Assembly: GCA_949825045.1 (NCBI GenBank)
Contig: OX463812.1
Span: 2,836,661-2,900,660 of the forward strand
Direction: 5' to 3'
Origin: Argyresthia goedartella
Taxonomy: Eukaryota; Arthropoda; Insecta; Lepidoptera; Argyresthiidae
DNA length: 64,000 nucleotides
Numbering within the stretch: position 1 is the stretch's first letter; each line of letters begins with the position of its first letter. Position numbers and translations under genes: made by a program. Below the pieces are notes generated by a model, which was given only the letters and a program-made list of their open reading frames with translations, made no database searches and had not been told where the DNA came from. Positions 45,264 through 56,157 of this stretch are shown one piece after another.

Positions 45264-45607
45264 ACAAAAAACAGCACTTGGGTTGATAGACATTTATGTC
45301 ACGCGAGCTTCATTAGAGTATAATATTATGTTTACAATCATAATCCTTCATAATTCAAGCGGCGCATGACATAAATCGAAGTAAGTTACTCATGTTCACG
45401 ATAAACTTCCACGCGCACTAATATTTTACTTGTACAATGATCTCAAAATGTAAATACAATAAACATACATACTTACCAAGAATAATCTGTTTGGAGCTCG
45501 TTGGCACTCGTTGGAACAATAAACAATCACTCACAGGAAACGATATCAAATCAACACGCGTGTGCGTGTCTGTCTAAGTTTGCGGAGTAGCATAGTGATG
45601 ACAGTCA
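45264..45607 (-). repeat. Inverted duplication of the gene's 5' end, right copy
   Basis: The presumed original: it lies 265 bases inside the right terminal repeat, oriented so that exon 1 reads into the DUF4806-type gene. Exon 1 ends at 45477. Partner of 42613-42957. Confidence 0.9.
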
Positions 45608-45874
45608 TTGTCTGAATAATGTCTGAATAACGTCTGTCTAACACCGAAAACCACTTTTATTCAGAAGTTATTCAGATAGTGGACATCTACATTGCTGCTA
45701 TTCAGATTTTACTCAGCTTCTATTCAGAACTAAGGCCACATTTTTGTGCCCAAATTGTCTGAATAACGTCTGAGTAGGCGCTGTCCCAGAACTTACTCAG
45801 ACATTTCGTTTGCTTAGAGCGCCGCGGACAGCTTTTATTCAGACGTTATTCAGAAGGTAAATGTTGCCTGGGAA

Positions 45875-46889
45875 GGATAGTATTGTTGGAAGTGGGAATT
45901 GGGAACAAATAATAATATGTAAACGTATTCTTAACATAAATCGGTACCTTAATAATAAAAACTAACTTATTGTCACTAAAATAAGAGCCTACATCTAAAA
46001 AGTTATAAAGAAGACGAGATTTCTTCACTTCAGATATTATTAACTGATCCGGACCATAATGTTTCAGCAAAACTTGTAAGATATATTTTAAACCTTCAAA
46101 AGAAATGAAATTACGGTAAGCTACGTATTTTGTGGAAAAGGAAAGGGCTGTTTCAATGTTTAACAAAGTGTACTGTTTGTTCGTTAATTTCCAATAATTT
46201 ATACGCACTGTCTAATTTTACAAAGTCTATAAACTCTTGTTGAGTAATATTAACCTCTCTTAATATTTCTGATATTTTAAAATTTAATTTATGTTGATTT
46301 TGCACCACAGCCGTCATTGTGTTATCGTAGTTTTCCATAAAAAGTTTATTTAAAGTTACTGCTTGATTAACATGGTGTGTAATTTCATTTTGTTTTTTTT
46401 GTAGAGTATCTATTTATTATACCTAAGAGCATCATTCTGATCCAAGTTACCAGTAATGCTGTGAATCAAAGTACCGAGACCGTCAATCAAAGCTCTTTTA
46501 TACCTATTTCTACTTAGAGAATTATACTTATCTAAAATACTACTAAACCTATCTCTAACATATTGTTGTAAAGCAGTAAATCTAAATTTATAATCGTAAC
46601 CTAAATCATTAACCAATGCCCCAAGAGTTATAATTTGATTTTCAATTATTCTGATATTATCTTTCATGGGGTCTAAATCTATAAAGTGTAAGAAAACATG
46701 GTCAGATTGTAAAAGTTTAGCAGAGCCTAATTTGAATGGAAGTAATCCAGGGTTATTTGTCATCGGCATTAGTTTCGCTTCCTCGGCTCGTGCCGGGCAG
46801 CCCACCGTCATCGTCGTCCTGTAACAAGTAATGTTGCAGTTTAAGGGGCCTTCGTAGTTTTCTTTTGTGATATTCTTGTTGTTTGTCAT
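45875..46889 (-). pseudogene. env N-terminal part with basic cleavage-like site
   Basis: Frames 46410-46889 and 45846-46208 are in phase with each other, and 46153-46338 lies in another, so small length changes moved the reading out and back. In the first segment a basic RNRYKR motif (about residues 127-132) precedes ALIDGLGTLIHSITG, the cleavage site and following helix typical of insect errantivirus and baculovirus F-type fusion proteins. An amino-terminal signal peptide is not clear, because the frame's start overlaps the end of pol. The reading ends at the transposon insertion at 45873; the remainder of env is at 38643-39371. Confidence 0.7.
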
Positions 46890-48092
46890 CAGTAATTTTT
46901 ATACCTAAATCCTTTGCTACATTTCTCGTTAAATAACGAGGCTGTTCTTTGTGACGGACAGCAAGGGGATTCTTAAAGTAAAATGCATGGCCTTCTTCAT
47001 ACTCCAGAGGAGCTTCTAATGTTTGGTTTCGTTTATTTATGGTAGCCATTTGTCGTGAATTCCAACGTTCATTAACTTTTTCATATAAATCGGTGGTTAT
47101 TTGTTTGTGCTTATTAATGTAATTTTGTAGGCATTGTTTTTCTAAAAGAATATCAAATGGGTCTCGATTATCTAAATGTCCATTTATAATTTCAACAGGT
47201 TTTTCGTCTGTAGAGGAATGGATTGAATTGTTATAGGCTAAAATGGCAAAAAGCATCAATTCGGTAATCGGAGATTGTTTATGATCCTCTAGAAGTAATC
47301 GAATGTGTTCTGAAATTGTGGAGTGAAATCTTTCAATGGCTCCATTTGATTGTAAAATCTTGTAAAATATAAATTTATTTTATGCAGAGCAGCAAATTCT
47401 TTTAGAGGGAGATTTTTAAATTCTGTTCCTTGATCAGCGGTGACATTCAAAGGCAAGCCATGATGGGTCATCCATATCGTAAGTGAATTTATGACACTAA
47501 CGCCTGTCATACTTTCCAGGGGATAAGCTTGAGCGTACTTGGAAAAGGTATCTATGATTGTAAGAAACTTTTGACCTTTTATTTGAAAAGTGTCTATATG
47601 AAAAGTTTCGAAAGGCTTTGTAGGAATTGGTGTGAACTGGAGGCTTTGCTTATTGGGGTGTCGCTCGTATTTATTTGTTTGACAAGTTGAACAGTTATTA
47701 ACTATTTCAGTTACGGTTTTTTCAATATTGGGCCAATAATAGGTTCTACTTATTTGTCCCATAGTTTCTTGAATGCCCCTGTGATTTGATTTCCCTTCGT
47801 GGTAGGCCTTTACTAGGCGATACTGTTCATCAGTGTGAGTGATGTCGTCTAATTTAAATTTACAAAATATTAAATCGTAAGCTGAATTTTTAAACATTTC
47901 CTGTAGAACTATTGTTAGTTCGGGCAAGTATTTGAAATCGTTTAACCAAACTCCGTGCTGAATGTCGGGACGAATATAATGTTTGAATAAATCGATAGTT
48001 TCCTGTTTTAAATTGTTTAGGCCTATTTGTGCCATAATACGATTTTTCCCAGGAAAAGTCTCTTTGATTTTTACTTTAGATGGAGAATGCAA
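46753..48092 (-). pseudogene. pol: integrase, frameshifted
   Basis: Segment 47289-48092 has the HHCC zinc-binding motif (H..H from YHEGKSNH, then CSTC) and the first two catalytic Asp of the DDE triad (HIDTFQ, TADQGTEF). Just after the KINLYF stretch the reading shifts near 47357. The frame that continues to 46753 carries the third catalytic residue (Glu) and a C-terminal domain with ExGHAFYFKNP and basic KRKLRRP. Integrase inserts the DNA copy into the host chromosome. The frame ends in an acidic tail overlapping env. Confidence 0.8.
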
Positions 48093-48154
48093 AACAAATT
48101 CGATAAATATTTGGTTTTATGTGTATTCACAGATTTTTCAGCAATAGGAATTTC

Positions 48155-50378
48155 TTAAATTGGCTGTTCTTCATTTGAATGGACAGTATTTTGTATCAGT
48201 TCCTCCAAATTATCTACATCAGGTATCTCGGAAACGTTTCCAATGAGTGATAAAAGGTCATCCAAAATTTCTGGAGTGTTTGGGGGCTCATAACTGTCGG
48301 TCGGTTGGTCGGTAGTTTCAGTCTCGTTGTTGTTGATAATGATTCTGGATAATGCGTCAGCATTTGTGTTTAGCTTACCCGGTTTGTGGACAACGTTATA
48401 CTCAAATTCTTCAAGCTTACATTTCCATCTGAAAAGGCGACTTTGTGGTTCTTTCAATGAAAAAAGCCAATTTAGTGGTTTGTGGTCTGTCACGATCTTA
48501 AACTTTCATCCGTACAAATAAGGACGAAAGTATTTGGTAGCCCAAACCACAGCTAACAACTCCTTCTCTATTGTGCTGTAGTTTGTTTCATTGTCATTAA
48601 GGGTTCTAGATGCATACGCTATTGGTATATCTGAGCCAATCGATCCTTGAGACAAGATGGCGCCAATAGCGTACTGTGAGGCATCTGTGGTGACTATAAA
48701 GTCCTTTTCAAAGTCAGGATAGATAAGTATGGGATCATTCATTAAAATTTCTTGACAAATTTTACAAGCTTTTATATACTTTGGGTCTTCAATATCAATT
48801 TTGGCACCTTTTTTAAGGCAAGCCGTGAGGGGTTTTGATAATTTGGAAAAGTTCGGTATAAATTTTCGGTAATAACCGATAAGCCCGAGAAAAGATTTTA
48901 TTTCCTTGGTGGTTTTCGGAATGGGAAATTTTTTAATTGCATGGACTTTGTCTGGACTGGGTTTAATACCCTCGGGAGTAGCAATGTGGCCTAGATAGGC
49001 AGTTTCATGTTTGAGGAACTCAGACTTGTCTAGTTGTACTTTGAAGTTAGCTTCCCTAAGCCGTTGGAAAACTCGTTCGACGCTCGTGATGTGCTCTTGA
49101 AAGGAGCTGGAAAATATTATTATGTCATCCATGTAAACGACACAGATTTCGTTGATAAGCCCACGGAGAACATTTTCCATGGCTCGCTGGAAAGTGGAGG
49201 GGGCATTTTTTAAACCGAAAGGCATACGGCAGTATTCGTAATGCCCGTTTTCTACTGTAAATGCGGTTTTTTGTATGTCATTTGGGTCCATTTCGATTTG
49301 GTGGAAACCACTTGCTAAATCAAGGGTAGTAAAATATTGACAGCGGCCTAATTTATCCAGGACATCCGTAATATTCGGAATAGGGTATCTGTCGCTTAGT
49401 GTTTTTTCATTATGTTTTCTGTAGTCGACTACAAGACGCCATTTTTGTTTCCCGGATGCATCTAATTTTTTAGGTACGATCCAGATTGGTGAGGACCAGG
49501 GAGATTCAGAGGGTTGTATAATTTTTTGTTGAAGCATTTTATCGATTTGAGATCTCACTTCGTCTTTTTGTATGTATGGATATCTGTAAGATTTTGAATA
49601 TATAGGGACTTCGCATAGTTTCAATATTTTAGCCCTTTCCTCACGGTTCATGTGATCTGTTCTAATAAGCAGTTCTATGTCTGGAGATTTAGGTAAGGGT
49701 GTATCAAAACTGAAACATTCAAAATTTTGTTTCAGTGGCGTTGATTTAATGGGAGATGTGAAGCTAACGATGACGTCATTACAGGTAGGGTTGCTCAGTT
49801 CAACGTAGGCGTACCCTTTGTCTGATCGAGTGATTGATGCAGATAAAATACACTGGTGAAAATTTAATTCCGGTATAAATATTTCTCCATATTTTGTCGT
49901 TACAGGGATTTTTACTACACTGGTGTCATTTGCCTTAACCAAAGCTTCGAATAGATTATGGACTCCAGTTTCCATCATTAAGATTGAATTTTTTGCGTTT
50001 TCTGTCACCAGTTGTCTGTTTGAGAGATTTACGTTAGCTTTTAATTTTTCTAATAAGTCTAGTCCAATTAAACCATCAAAAATATTGTGGAATTTGTAAA
50101 TGTGGAATTTGCAATTTAAATTCGCTAAACAGTGGCAAATCAACAGTATATTCATGATCAGCTGTACAATTTACATTAGTGACTGAAAAAGGCTCGTAGT
50201 TAAGCTGCATATGCGGATAGTATTTCCTAATTATCTCAGGAGATAGGAACGACTGATTGGAGCCCGTGTCGATTAGCAGCTTAAGTGGAGGGTTATTTAT
50301 TTGTATGTAGGGTAGCTGCCTTTTTGAGTGTAAATTTATTTGCATTATGTTATGTTGTCTTGCCCTGTGGCTGCGCAA
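48155..50378 (-). pseudogene. pol: protease, reverse transcriptase and RNase H
   Basis: Segment 50076-50378 has the aspartic-protease motif LLIDTGSNQSF; a frame change leads to 48506-50155. That part carries the RT with LVVDYRKHN, the [14 protein letters not shown] motif, [11 protein letters not shown] and catalytic YMDD, and the start of RNase H ([16 protein letters not shown]). A single nonsense TGA at about 48506, just after YLYG, separates it from 48155-48493, which continues RNase H (VTDHKPL, NTNADALSR). Another stop at 48155 precedes the integrase region. The order and motifs are Ty3/gypsy. Confidence 0.88.
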
Positions 50379-51598
50379 AAATTTTGATTCTCAGAAATTT
50401 GAGGTTCTGCTTCGTATTCGAGCGGTGTTTCATTTTGAATTTCGTTAAATGAACCAGGAATAAATTCTGACTGGTTGTTTGATAACAACCAGTCAGAATT
50501 TATTCCTAGCATAGCATACGTCATCACAGCTGTTGAAGCCTTGACCGTCAAGTTCAGGGTTGGCAGTGTCATTATGATGCAATTCCTCGAAATGATAATC
50601 GGGATAATGTCCTACATTTTGAAAGTAGTTCGGCCTTTGTGGATTATTTTGCTGCGGCCTGTAGTTTGGATTTGGAACAAATTTAGGAGCATTGTTGTTT
50701 GAGTAAGAAATCCCACTCATTGGAGTTGGTTTCGGTTTTTAATTTGTCCTAGGGTCTTGATAAAAATAGTTGAATTTCGGCTGTTGGTGTTGATTTGTTC
50801 GAAACTGGTTGGGATTATTATTATGGGTTTAAAGTTTTGTTGATTGTTACCAAACTGACGATTATAGTTTGGTTGATTGTTATTATTCACAAACTGACGG
50901 TTTTGGGTAAAAATTCATGTAATTGGGTCTCTGTTGAACCCAATTTGATGTAAATTTGTGTGTGTTAAATTAAAAATTTTGGTTATGATTCTGGTTTTGA
51001 TTTACAGGCCTATTATTGGACAAATTTTGTACTTAATTACGTTTTTGAAGGTACATTATGTTTCCCTCCTCTTTTATGTATTGAAGGGCTTCAGGTAAAT
51101 TGTCAGGTCGCATAGCACGAATTGTAGAGCCAAGTGGCTCTCGTAAACCGGCCAAAAAGGTTTTAAGGGCCTGAGCTTTGAAAAAATCTCGCTTGCAAGA
51201 AACAACATTTGGGTCATCATTATGTATGTTAATATAGTTAATCAAAGTAGTTAACACATTAACACATCGATCGTAAAATTGTTGGGGGCTCTCGTTGCCT
51301 TGGTACAAATTAACAAGGTCACGGTTAAGTGAATTTTCATCTCGTTAATCCGAGATATTATGAGTCAATACTTTTTTAATTTGCGGCCACGTATTTGCAG
51401 AATTTAATTTTTTCCCTTCAATTTTCCGATTAAACCATTAATAACGATAGTATTTTGGAAATTTTCCCCATTTACATCATCAAAATACTGTGCATAAATT
51501 TGATCGGCGGTATTTAAAAATCTGTACAGAGAATTAACATTTCCGTCATAATCTAGCACTATTTTAAGCGCTAAAGTAAAGAGTTCTAATTGCGCCAT
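50340..51598 (-). pseudogene. gag, broken into several frames
   Basis: From the ATG at 51598 the reading gives MAQLELFTLALKIVLDYDGN and onward, stopping at 51404. Segment 51033-51308 (MYQGNESPQQFYDRCVNVL, later LAGLREPLG) is the conserved retrotransposon gag capsid core. Segments around 50345-50720 are Asn/Gln/Pro-rich with no CCHC knuckle visible. At least three frame changes. Gag would form the particle shell around element RNA. Confidence 0.75.
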
Positions 51599-51948
51599 GA
51601 TTTACAAGAAAAGTAATAGCTTTAAAATAAAAAGTTATAAGAACTAACACAGGCTATCTTGTATAGTACTTATTTAGATTTAGTCGTACACTTCACTTGA
51701 CAAAACTCTTGGAAATCGGGATGGGAAAAGTTATGAACTGATCTTATATCTGAGCGTACTTACAGTATTATCAGCAAACCAAGCATCGTAATCGTAATTA
51801 GGACCAATGAAGGCGATTGGTATCCTTCAGGGCGTCACAGTTTCCACAAAACGTAAGATCACTTTTTGGGAAAGTAAGTTTTACACTGTTAACCGTTTAA
51901 ACGGACACTGAACACGATTTTCGGTTGTTCAGTGCAGCGTAAATCCAC

Positions 51949-51960
51949 AAGACTGCGCCA
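51949..51960 (-). other. Primer-binding site, tRNA-Ser type
   Basis: Minus strand TGGCGCAGTC begins with the last base of the 5' LTR (51960). I know this as the tRNA-Ser-type site used by 17.6/297-like elements, and it supports that branch. Confidence 0.65.
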
Positions 51961-52284
51961 GTTAAGTTCCCGGAAGAACTTTTCTCAAAAAAAATATAAT
52001 CTTTTATTAAAATATATTTATTAAAACAAATTACATGTTTCGCGACCGCGTTATTCTGTATGACTGCCCGGCAGCCCAGGCATCAACGCTCCGGTGCAGC
52101 GCAGCTTATCGCAAGAAATGCTAACGTAGCATCTGCATTCCGCGTCACCGTAGCCTCGATGCAAACATAAGAGCTATAGTCTATTACTAAAACTTATGAT
52201 TAAGGTAAACTAGATATGAAATTAACACGGAAACAGTTGAGAACACTAAAAGTTAATGTAGAGCCGCATAGAGTTCACATAGCA
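51960..52284 (-). repeat. 5' LTR of gypsy/17.6-like element
   Basis: 325 bp, nearly identical to 38284-38609. On the minus strand it starts TGCTATGTGAAC and ends GGGAACTTAACT. The target duplication cgcg follows at 52285-52288. Confidence 0.9.
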
Positions 52285-52288
52285 CGCG

Positions 52289-55200
52289 CACAGCACCATA
52301 TGGGGCGGAAAGGACATAAACAAAAGAGGTAAGGATCTCATGGAATTTCTCTCAAAATACGAACTGTCGACACTAAATAGAGGATCAGAGCCCACATTTG
52401 TCACAAGAAAGGTACAAACAATACCAGACATAACGATTGCCAACTTTTTGGCTCTAGACCTAATATCGGGATGGAGAGTCTCATCAGAAGCATCGTGTTC
52501 GGATCACAGATGGATCACCTTCAGCCTGAAGAACATAAAGTTAAAACCTAGGCAATTTCGTAACCCTAGAAAAACCAACATAAGTGAGTATTATCAGCAC
52601 CTAGAGACGGACTTATCTAGAACTGAGTACAACATCAAACTGGAGACAACAGAAAAAATAGAATTAGCGGTCATTCAACTCAACGGAGCGATAAATGAGA
52701 GCTACAACAAATCCTGCCCTCTAATGACAGCGAAGCCATCTAAAGACAACTGGTGGTGCGACAAACTGGAGAGAATGCGAGTTAACATGAGAAAGCTTTT
52801 CAATCATGCCATCAACACGAAGGCAGAGGACGACTGGAAAGCTTTTCAAAAAGCAAGTAACCAGTTTAAAAAACAAACTAGGTGCAATTTTAGAGAATCG
52901 TGGAGAAATGTCTGCAGCTCGATAAACAGCGAGTCGCAGGCCTCACGAATCAAAAAGCTAATAGGTAAAGACCCACAACACCAACCTGGTTCGATAAAGA
53001 AACCGAATAAACCAAGAGCGAAGAAGAGCTCTGTAGTGTATTGCTACAAACGCATTTCCCGGGGTGTACAATCCTACCCGCAAAAGAGGTAGAGACACCG
53101 GCGGAAACACCAAGCTCCTCGCAAACATTAACACCCCCGCCGGAAGCATGGGTGGAAGTAAAAAACCTGATAGATGATGTGAAGGTGAGATGGGCGATCA
53201 GCTCTTTCCTTCCGTATAAATCACCAGGACCAGACGGCGTAATACCAGCCCTACTGCAATGGGGAGAAAAGCTCATTGTACCTAGACTTGTAAAAAAATT
53301 TAAGGCATGTCTAGCACTCGGCTACATGCCTAGGATCTGGAGAGAAGTGAAAGTAGTCTTCCTGCCGAAACCAGGCAAGGACGACTATACTGAACCTAAA
53401 TCATTCAGACCTATAAGTCTCACATCATTTATTCTGAAAACGTTAGAAAGAGTGTGTGATAGATTTATAAGGGACGGTCCCATGAGAACCAACCCTATAC
53501 ACCCAAACCAACATGCGTACCAAGCGGGAAAATCTACAGAGACCGCCTTACACGCAGTGGTCAGAAGAATAGAAAGCTCAATACTAAGCCAACAGTCGTG
53601 CCTGGCGGTATTTATAAACATCGAAGGAGCTTTTGATAAAACAAACTTCAGTAGCATCAGAACTGGATTGGAGAAACTAGGCACCAACCCTTACATGATA
53701 ACCTGGATAACAAAAATGCTGGAATCAAGTATAATCTCTCTGGAAATCAGCGATAAAATCAAATGCAAAGTGGCCAAGGGCTGTCCACAGGGGGGTGTGC
53801 TATCACCACTACTGTGGGTACTAGTAGCCAACGACCTGGTGACACAACTCAACATAAGAGGATTCTACTCAATAGCATACGCCGATGACGTGACAATACT
53901 CGTGAACGGCCTTTTTATAAACACGATATTGGACCGCATGCAACTAGCACTACGGTACATAGAAACATGGTGCAAAAATAACGAACTCTCAGTAAACCCC
54001 GCCAAAACTGAGATGGTACTATTTACAAAAAAAAAACCACGGCAGTTACAGGCTGCCCAAACTCTTTAATAAAACACTAACACTATCAAAAGAAGTGAAA
54101 TATTTAGGTGTATGGCTTGACCACAAATTAAGTTGGAGCAAGCACATGGAAGCAACACTTAAAAAAGCCACCATATCGTTCTTCCAGTCTAGGAAGATGG
54201 TAGGGAACGGATGGGGACTCTAGCCCAAAATATGTCGATGGATTTATATGGCTATGGTGAGACCCATCATCACATACGGATCCCTGGTATGGTGGCAACG
54301 AACAACACTATGCACAACTACAACACAACTACAGCAGTTCCAGAGAATGGCATGTGTGGCCATGACAGGCTGCATGAGGTCAACGCCATCAGCGGCACTG
54401 GAAATCATGCTAGGCATACCACCATTGGACCTATTCGTACAGCAGGAGGCCAAATCGGCGGCCATAAGGCTATACAGTACTGGACAATGGAAAGGACAAT
54501 AGCAGATAAAGGACACTGCACAATTCTAGAAAAAGCATTCGGGGAAGTACCGGAAGCCATTATTGGAATTGATCGCATAAAAACAGAGTTCCTATTCGGT
54601 AGGAAATATGAAATCACAGCCAAGGGCTTGGAAACACCAACAATACCAAATCACAAAAGTATAACATTATACAGTGATGGCTCAAAAAAAGCAAGAACAC
54701 AGGCGGAGGTCTTCTCTCGCCGGAGCTTGACATTAAACTTTCCCTAAGCTTCGGAAAGGAGACGACAGTGTTTCAAGCTGAAACACTGAGTCTCCTACAC
54801 GGGGCAATGCACTTGATAAATGATGCAGACGGGAATGACATAACCTTTAAAACAGACTGCGCAGCCCTACTAAGCTCACTAAAAAGACCGTTGACAAAAT
54901 TAAAACTCATACTAGAATGCCACAAGGCACTCAACAGGCTAGGTGAGAAAAACAAGGTCACAGTCCAGTGGGTAAAAGGTTACCAGGGTGACCAAGGCAA
55001 CTGGGAGGCAGACAAGCTAGCAAAATTAGGGGCAGAAAGGCCAGCAATCGGCCCTCCACCATTCTCGCCCTTATCAGCGGAAGCTCTACGAAAAAGGCTC
55101 GGAGAAGCCACAGTACAGCAACAAAACCTATTATGGTCTAGCAGAGAAGACTGCAAAAACACAAAACTTTTTATAGACAAGTATAACCATAAATTTACGA

Positions 55201-55484
55201 ATAACATAATGAGACTGCCACGCAGTAAAATAAAAATACTTACAAGCCTTATTACAGGCCATTGTACACTAAACAAACACTTGACTATTACAGGTGCAAC
55301 GGACAGCCCCCTGTGCAGGGGGTGCATGGAAGTGGATGAAACAGTAGAGCATATGCTACTGGCATGTCCATCCACAACATAAACCAGGATGGCTATCCTA
55401 GGAGACACAACAAACACCCACGAGCTCCTAGAACACCCAGGCCTCCTTCTCCAGCTGGTGCAGGAATTAGGATGGCTGAAGTAG
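52289..55484 (+). pseudogene. LINE ORF2, rest of endonuclease, RT, RNase H and Cys-His motif
   Basis: Continues the frame of 37822-38283. The endonuclease ends with the SDHRW motif (about 52500). A frameshift and stop near 52990-53010 lead to the RT in 53041-54069: PGPDGV, PISLTSF, motif B GCPQGGVLSP, catalytic YADDVTIL. Motif A reads FINIEGAFD, with Asn for the first catalytic Asp. A further shift near 54069 leads to EVKYLGVWLD, and others around 54700 split the RNase H: YSDGSK, QAETLSL, FKTDCAAL and VKGYQGDQGNWEADKLA. In the last motif the usual His is Tyr. The end has CRGCMEVDETVEHMLLAC and a stop (about 55380) followed by a conserved tail to 55484. Confidence 0.85.
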
Positions 55485-55665
55485 ATGTGCAGGCGAAGGG
55501 GACATGCACAAAGGCCCCGCTCAAGTGGGCCAGGTGCAGGCACTACAACCCCCTTGAAGAAGATAGAAGCCCTTACAGGGCGCTACATTGTCATCTAACA
55601 ACCTGTATACAAATATGTTACTATTGTACTATAAAAATGTAGAAAGCAATAAATAAATTGAATTG

Positions 55666-55858
55666 AATTCAATTTTGTGTTCTGATCTGTTTGAATTCTG
55701 GGTTTGCTGGTAGAAACTGGGTTTGCTGGTAGAAATCTCTCTGGGTTTGCTGGTAGAAATCTCTTTTATAGAGATAAGCGCGTCTCTCGTACATATATCT
55801 TTCTTTGTATATCTCTGTATGTTTGTTTTGTGCAATAAAGTATTCATTCATTCATTCA
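55666..55858 (+). mobile_element. LINE 3'-end fragment with triplicated unit and ATTC tail
   Basis: Three tandem copies of a ctgggtttgctggtagaaa unit (about 55701, 55719, 55741) precede ctcttttatagagataagcgcg and a gtgcaataaagtattc end with ATTC repeats (55839-55862). This end is common in moth and butterfly retroposons (from memory). Non-coding. Confidence 0.6.
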
Positions 55859-55862
55859 TTCA

Positions 55863-55986
55863 TATTATACTTAGATAGATAAACAATCACGACTACATCA
55901 AACAAATATTTGCCCCCACCGGGACTCGAACCCGGGACCCTTGGCTTCGTAGGCAGGGTCACTGCCGACTCGGCCATTCGGGTCGT
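55863..55986 (-). mobile_element. tRNA-headed SINE, family A, head and part of body
   Basis: Has the complete tRNA-like head (A and B boxes as in 341-607) but only the head-proximal body; the rest is replaced by the preceding LINE end. Confidence 0.75.
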
Positions 55987-56157
55987 CTAATGGGTACTAT
56001 CCTTTCCTAAAAAATGGTCACGTGATTAAAAGTATAAATAAAGCTTTTATGGTATGTACTTACTCGTGTTTATTATAAATCTGTCACTGTTTTTTTTTTG
56101 AAGAATTTTACAATAGCAAATATATATGTTTTGTTTGTTATGTGATCGCACAAAACT

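Larger units (their letters stand above)
42185..45607 (-). pseudogene. Spliced DUF4806-type gene inside the TIR element
   Basis: Model: non-coding exon 1 ending at 45477 (donor gtaagt at 45476). Exon 2 is 44715-44364 (acceptor tttacag; ATG at 44709-44711; donor gtacgt at 44363). Exon 3 starts at 43207 (acceptor gttttgcag) and stays open to 42965. A last exon is about 42601-42185 (stop at 42185-42187). Exon 2 reads MPFKIV...LCIVPSSWE...RWPK, the N-terminal VPSxW/WP pattern of DUF4806 proteins; exons 2 and 3 join in phase. The last exon reads LLDALFDKKFLSKCSWTGGS and ends in a NATKRMA-type helix, the DUF4806 domain itself, whose function is unknown. A ~345-bp inverted block (42613-42957) sits between exon 3 and the last exon and has no visible donor beside it, so the gene is probably broken there. 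Confidence 0.65.
39374..45872. mobile_element. 6.5-kb element with short terminal inverted repeats carrying a DUF4806-type gene
   Basis: Ends are cccaggcaacat (39374) and its complement (to 45872), flanked by a 2-bp direct repeat AA (39372-39373 and 45873-45874); removing the element and one AA restores the env reading. Subterminal sequences at both ends are rich in related short motifs (gtctgaataa, ttattcag, cagctt, gcttaataac). Inside are a plus-strand frame (39860-40309), a spliced minus-strand DUF4806-type gene (42185-45607), a ~345-bp inverted duplication, a tandem repeat array and nested MITEs. No DDE or other transposase core was found, so the superfamily is open. The 2-bp duplication excludes the common 3-, 4- and 8-bp superfamilies. 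Confidence 0.75.
38284..52284 (-). mobile_element. Gypsy/17.6-like LTR retrotransposon with env region
   Basis: The element lies on the minus strand with two 325-bp LTRs, a tRNA-Ser-type primer-binding site and a 4-bp target duplication. Order from its 5' end: gag (51.6-50.3 kb), protease-RT-RNase H (50.4-48.2 kb), integrase (48.1-46.75 kb), env (46.9-38.6 kb, split by another transposon). Gag-pol-env with these LTR features fits the insect errantivirus-like branch of Ty3/gypsy. Many stops and frameshifts make it non-functional. It interrupts an I/LOA-like LINE. Confidence 0.9.
35463..55664 (+). mobile_element. I/LOA-like LINE split by an LTR retrotransposon
   Basis: The LINE occupies 35463-38283 and 52289-55664; the coding sequence continues exactly across the insertion (codons for DANA before, HSTIWG after). 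It has a GC-rich 5' UTR with a ~95-bp imperfect duplication (35640-35800), ORF1 with a DUF4780-like domain, and ORF2 with endonuclease, RT, RNase H and a Cys-His motif. The 3' end is A-rich with a ttgaa-type tail (55648-55664). RNase H together with a QEP-type endonuclease suggests the I/LOA/R1 group. Several frameshifts show it is dead. Confidence 0.85.
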
